A DNA stretch of 64,000 nucleotides from Symbiodinium natans (Eukaryota; Sar; Dinophyceae; Suessiales; Symbiodiniaceae): positions 106,001-170,000 of the forward strand of contig CAJNDS010002237.1 in NCBI GenBank assembly GCA_905221605.1. Direction: 5' to 3'. Under the pieces are notes generated by a model. That model saw only the letters and a program-made list of their open reading frames with translations. It was not told the DNA's origin and did no database searches. The position numbers and the translations under genes were made by a program. Of the stretch, positions 63,861-64,000 are shown piece by piece; the first letter of the stretch is position 1, and the number at the start of each line of letters is the position of its first letter.

Positions 63861-64000
63861 CGCTGCAACGTGATGTTTTAGGGGGGTGTGATGTCTACAA
63901 GTCAACCCGAGTCCGTGACCTCTACAAGCAGCACGACGACCTTTTGGAATGGCACCGTCTTGCTCACCGGCTCCTTTGACTTGACACCGTCGCTTGGCCC
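44906..64000 (+). CDS. Giant extracellular Cys-rich mosaic gene with sushi/CCP-like modules (runs off the right edge)
   Basis: More than 40 small + strand exons over 19 kb encode the same kinds of pieces. One is a module opening such as CTYNVPSAVGLEHNC or CLYNVPFGIEYTDDC. Another is a middle such as TCTVSCAAGYYPGMETWTC, and a third is a closing such as LPDGTFNGTYPVCLEAVC. Thr/Ser-rich linkers are interspersed. The Cys spacing and the C-x3-C-x3-GY and G-x-F-x-G-x-x-P-x-C signatures resemble sushi/CCP adhesion modules. The product is expected to be secreted or on the cell surface, though neither a signal peptide nor a membrane segment was located. Each module is split over two or three exons, with GC-AG, GA-AG and GT-AG introns of 70-800 nt. 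Treating it as one gene is inferred; the region could hold two or more similar genes. Individual exon groups are listed below. Confidence 0.6.
46051..46161 (+). CDS. Mosaic gene exon: Thr/Ser linker joined to a module start
   Basis: The exon reads ATTFTSTTSSTFTVLPG and then QCRPPTADSAVDLSDCQGKE in one frame, ending at GAG/GTGTTG. It shows directly that the Thr/Ser linkers and Cys modules belong to one protein. Confidence 0.6.
46480..46551 (+). repeat. Intronic inverted-repeat element, copy 1
   Basis: The element is bounded by perfect 10-bp inverted ends GAAAATAGGG and CCCTATTTTC. Inside are ACCCCTAATATGGCCCCCA and TGTAGGATTTCC. It lies in a mosaic-gene intron. Confidence 0.75.
46663..46720 (+). 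repeat. TTTAGGG telomere-like array
   Basis: About eight units, some degenerate, in a mosaic-gene intron. Confidence 0.9.
46866..46985 (+). CDS. Mosaic gene exon: helical piece plus Thr linker
   Basis: It encodes FLQAAAHTCKKRISGLRVQL followed by CDPPETTTQTMTSTSTKTE. It lies after a TTTAGGG array at 46663. The donor is uncertain. Confidence 0.5.
47310..47502 (+). CDS. Mosaic gene exons: module halves
   Basis: About 47312-47390 encodes LPSGRGVITSDCVDKANGQT and CQ, a module opening with the GxxxxxDC signature. 47441 to about 47500 encodes ATCDTGFQGGPAEYYCHFAA, a C-x-x-GF-x-G middle. Both follow CAG or GAG acceptors. Confidence 0.6.
48079..48142 (+). repeat. Intronic inverted-repeat element, copy 2 (shorter)
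   Basis: CGAAAGTAGGGGATCCCC...AGTCCCCCCAAATAGTAGGAT...GGTACCCTCAAGTTCGG: same layout as copy 1 with a diverged, shortened centre. Confidence 0.65.
48397..48678 (+). CDS. Mosaic gene exons: sushi-like module across one intron
   Basis: 48397 to about 48504 encodes NTEVGSICFLRCPAGYLAAQ and SVCPSLE. 48613-48678 encodes YSCGIDQNFTGTPPVCERIQ and C. Together they give the C-x3-C-x3-GY then C...F-x-G-x-P-x-C order of a sushi module. The exact phase at the junction is unresolved. Confidence 0.65.
49021..49511 (+). CDS. Mosaic gene exons: module middles
   Basis: 49021-49118 (AG acceptor, GT donor) encodes VTCMYGYEGSPANQSCGADG and MFTGSATSCTRK, nearly a whole half-module. About 49466-49511 encodes MGTCNEGYSGSPKQ. 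Confidence 0.6.
49916..49975 (-). repeat. CCCTAAA/ACCCAAA telomere-like array
   Basis: Two exact CCCTAAA units, then degenerate ACCCAAAC units, in a mosaic-gene intron. Confidence 0.8.
50190..50860 (+). CDS. Mosaic gene exons: three pieces joining in frame
   Basis: 50190 to about 50281 encodes CVGTTTGRSCDLGCTRGYEG and VGGMTC. 50588-50648 encodes FADSCVNQTYGDICTTFCAT. It joins in frame through a GC-AG intron (50649-50719) to 50720 onward, which encodes GWDIQGNATVMVCDATPETS and ARYAEFVGLIPAE. The join preserves the C-x3-C-x2-G pattern. Confidence 0.65.
50984..51838 (+). CDS. Mosaic gene exons: opening, closing, opening
   Basis: 50984 to about 51075 encodes MCVTGVPSRRGIEHDCVGKT and TLQTC, close to the openings at 54649 and 62454. 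About 51609-51665 encodes TPLTCGVDGGFRGNVPE, a module closing. 51770 to about 51838 encodes VAEATCAAPDFGEGVGSTCG. Confidence 0.6.
52207..52980 (+). CDS. Mosaic gene exons: middle and closing pieces
   Basis: 52207-52268 encodes NLKIGAECYAYCLTNYTGE. About 52515-52590 encodes YRCVANDTTATIQVEAQASL. About 52836 onward encodes SNISCVADGG, and the segment near 52925-52980 encodes CDCQLVNGTLGPVCLDK in another frame, so an intron probably separates them. Confidence 0.5.
53193..53775 (+). CDS. Mosaic gene exons: opening, middle and closing
   Basis: 53193 to about 53252 encodes LETSACPQAAVDAFGLNSIE. About 53397-53475 encodes SCDSLVHDDVCISHCSRGYE and LSG. About 53712-53775 encodes AALTVCDNGALVGSASA. The order opening-middle-closing makes one complete module. 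Confidence 0.6.
53608..53660 (-). repeat. CCCTAAA-like array
   Basis: About seven imperfect units (ACCCTAAGCCCTAAGCCTAAA). A similar weaker patch lies at about 53110-53190. Confidence 0.8.
53817..53904 (+). repeat. Intronic inverted-repeat element, copy 3
   Basis: CCGAAAAAAAGGACCCCTAAT, TAGACCCCAGAATGGTAGGAT and GGGTACCCCCGGATTTCGG follow in the same order as copies 1 and 4. A TTTAGGG-like patch ends just before it. Confidence 0.7.
54405..54545 (+). repeat. Degenerate AAGAACAACAAGAGC repeat
   Basis: Imperfect 9-15-bp purine-rich words over 140 bp; intronic. Confidence 0.7.
54649..55070 (+). CDS. Mosaic gene exons: module opening and middle across a telomere-repeat intron
   Basis: 54649-54748 encodes LPTCVALPCTYNVPSAVGLE and HNCTNVTTLG. 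55017 to about 55066 encodes TGGTCQAGCTAPVP. They join in phase across intron 54749-55016 (GT-AG), which contains CCCTAAA patches near 54850-54910 and a TTTAGGG run at 54974-55000, only about 15 bp before the acceptor. Confidence 0.65.
55096..55139 (+). repeat. TTTAGGG-like array next to the intronic element
   Basis: Degenerate GTAGGGTTTGGGG, TTAGGGTTC and TTTTAGGGTTCC words that directly abut the inverted intronic element. Confidence 0.75.
55140..55218 (-). repeat. Intronic inverted-repeat element, copy 4 (inverted)
   Basis: On the minus strand it reads CGAACATAGGGGACCCCTAA, CCCCCTAATCGTAGGATTCC and AAGGTACCCCCC. A TTTAGGG-like array (55096-55139) abuts it on the left. Confidence 0.7.
56230..56690 (+). 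CDS. Mosaic gene exons flanking a long TTTAGGG array
   Basis: About 56230-56296 encodes LQLGGGTLPSCQRVTCTDLT. About 56590-56688 encodes LELLQPLKGPKFAHNCAGMV and FQDAQ. The intron between them carries the longest telomere-like array in the window. Confidence 0.55.
56323..56400 (+). repeat. Longest TTTAGGG array in the window
   Basis: About eleven units, nearly all exact TTTAGGG, in a mosaic-gene intron. A shorter array of four to five units lies at 56513-56545. Confidence 0.95.
57050..57885 (+). CDS. Mosaic gene exons: middle, closing and further pieces
   Basis: About 57045-57103 encodes DTCGVSCAKGWTLVGWG. 57325-57399 encodes FECMADGTIAGAAPDCVGNP and CGEPA, a closing that runs into the next opening. 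About 57505-57580 encodes RTFSIQGANTIPTDAAFSGE. About 57841-57885 encodes DCDGMTTDMQCGL. Confidence 0.5.
58123..58215 (+). CDS. Mosaic gene exon: module middle and closing
   Basis: The exon encodes VTCKPGSTPNSAIMTCDASG and SLIGTLPHL, the V-x-C...C-x-x-x-G-x-L-x-G-x-L-P pattern of the other modules. Confidence 0.6.
59581..59801 (+). CDS. Mosaic gene exons: short Cys pieces
   Basis: About 59581-59640 encodes CSVFCAPGSPDLFGDLGG after a CCGCAG acceptor. About 59763-59801 encodes ANLCPNPEADLQ with a GT donor. Confidence 0.45.
60177..60580 (+). CDS. Mosaic gene exons: closing and next opening
   Basis: About 60179-60265 encodes VWQCDLGGSGLSLTGVLPVC and GRDC. About 60500-60580 encodes ITCPSIGASDILVDNCSTMV and AGE. 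Confidence 0.55.
61003..61980 (+). CDS. Mosaic gene exons: several half-modules
   Basis: About 61003-61075 encodes ASGNTTSTRYNCDLQGQVSS and DGSSLQC. 61189 to about 61255 encodes RIECNSNIVIPNVDHTCANA. About 61378-61425 encodes DRSCFAFCSRSA. About 61920-61980 encodes YESQGVTCFRQGREWPEPG, with VPQWSCASDARLQW just upstream in another frame. Confidence 0.5.
62230..63357 (+). CDS. Mosaic gene exons: one complete module over three exons
   Basis: About 62235-62276 encodes PCQDGYTLRGE. 62454-62527 encodes AIPCLYNVPFGIEYTDDCTG and TA. It joins through a GA-AG intron (62528-62759) to 62760-62827, ATCTVSCAAGYYPGMETWTC. This joins through a GC-AG intron (62828-63290) to 63291 onward, LPDGTFNGTYPVCLEAVC. 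All phases fit, making this the best-defined module in the gene. Confidence 0.7.
63577..64000 (+). CDS. Mosaic gene exons: Thr/Ser linkers, cut by the window end
   Basis: 63577 to about 63655 encodes ITSTATSTSVTTTLSTTTSS and MSSTTV. From about 63901 the frame SVTSTSSTTTFWNGTVLLTG and SFDLTPSLG is open to the last base. Such stretches are typically O-glycosylated spacers. The gene continues beyond 64000. Confidence 0.55.
63700..63858 (+). repeat. Compound microsatellite
   Basis: (AAAAGTGT)n passes into (GGAAGT)n and then (GT)n, in the intron between the last two linker exons. Confidence 0.95.

Overview
This window is nuclear DNA of a dinoflagellate. The best evidence is the 22-nt dinoflagellate spliced leader (core CCGTAGCCATTTTGG), fossilised at positions 1155 and 8004. 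Supporting signs are exons that join in frame across GC-AG, GA-AG and GT-AG introns with a G after the acceptor, TTTAGGG-type telomere-like repeats, long simple repeats, and every recognisable gene lying on the + strand. A member of the Suessiales/Symbiodiniaceae is plausible, but the species cannot be told from the sequence.

Region 1 (1-16.5 kb) is a head-to-tail array of one non-LTR retrotransposon (LINE): a 3' fragment (A), two nearly full-length copies (B, C), and a fourth element (D) that shares only the 3' tail. B and C each begin with the spliced leader. The LINE encodes a zinc-binding N-terminus, coiled coil, EEP endonuclease, reverse transcriptase, CCHC zinc motif, RNase H and Cys-rich C-terminus, originally as one frame of about 2,050 codons. 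B and C carry different frameshifts. The 3' ends of B, C and D all abut palindromic GAACCCAGG/CCTGGGTTC repeats.

Region 2 (17-33 kb) holds intron-rich cellular genes: a Pro-rich/coiled-coil protein (17.4-19.8 kb), a terminal nucleotidyltransferase of the Cid1/TUTase family with all three catalytic aspartates (about 21.1-23.5 kb), a small basic protein (25.6-28.0 kb), and a TBC-rhodanese protein related to TBC1D23/TBCK (about 29-33.1 kb).

Region 3 (33-42 kb) is mostly repeats: a 32-bp minisatellite, a roughly 110-bp satellite with a G-run/C-run hairpin (37.8-39.6 kb), a roughly 62-bp satellite (39.8-40.5 kb), and a 535-bp TTG tract (41.5-42.1 kb). Weak exon candidates lie between and after them (35-36 kb and 40.8-44 kb).

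Region 4 (44.9 kb to the end) looks like one very large gene for an extracellular Cys-rich mosaic protein. More than 40 small exons encode sushi/CCP-like half-modules and Thr/Ser-rich linkers, and the gene runs past the right edge. Its introns carry TTTAGGG-like arrays and a short inverted-repeat element present in at least four copies, which may be an introner or MITE.

Exon boundaries come from reading frames and splice dinucleotides by eye, without transcripts, so most are provisional.
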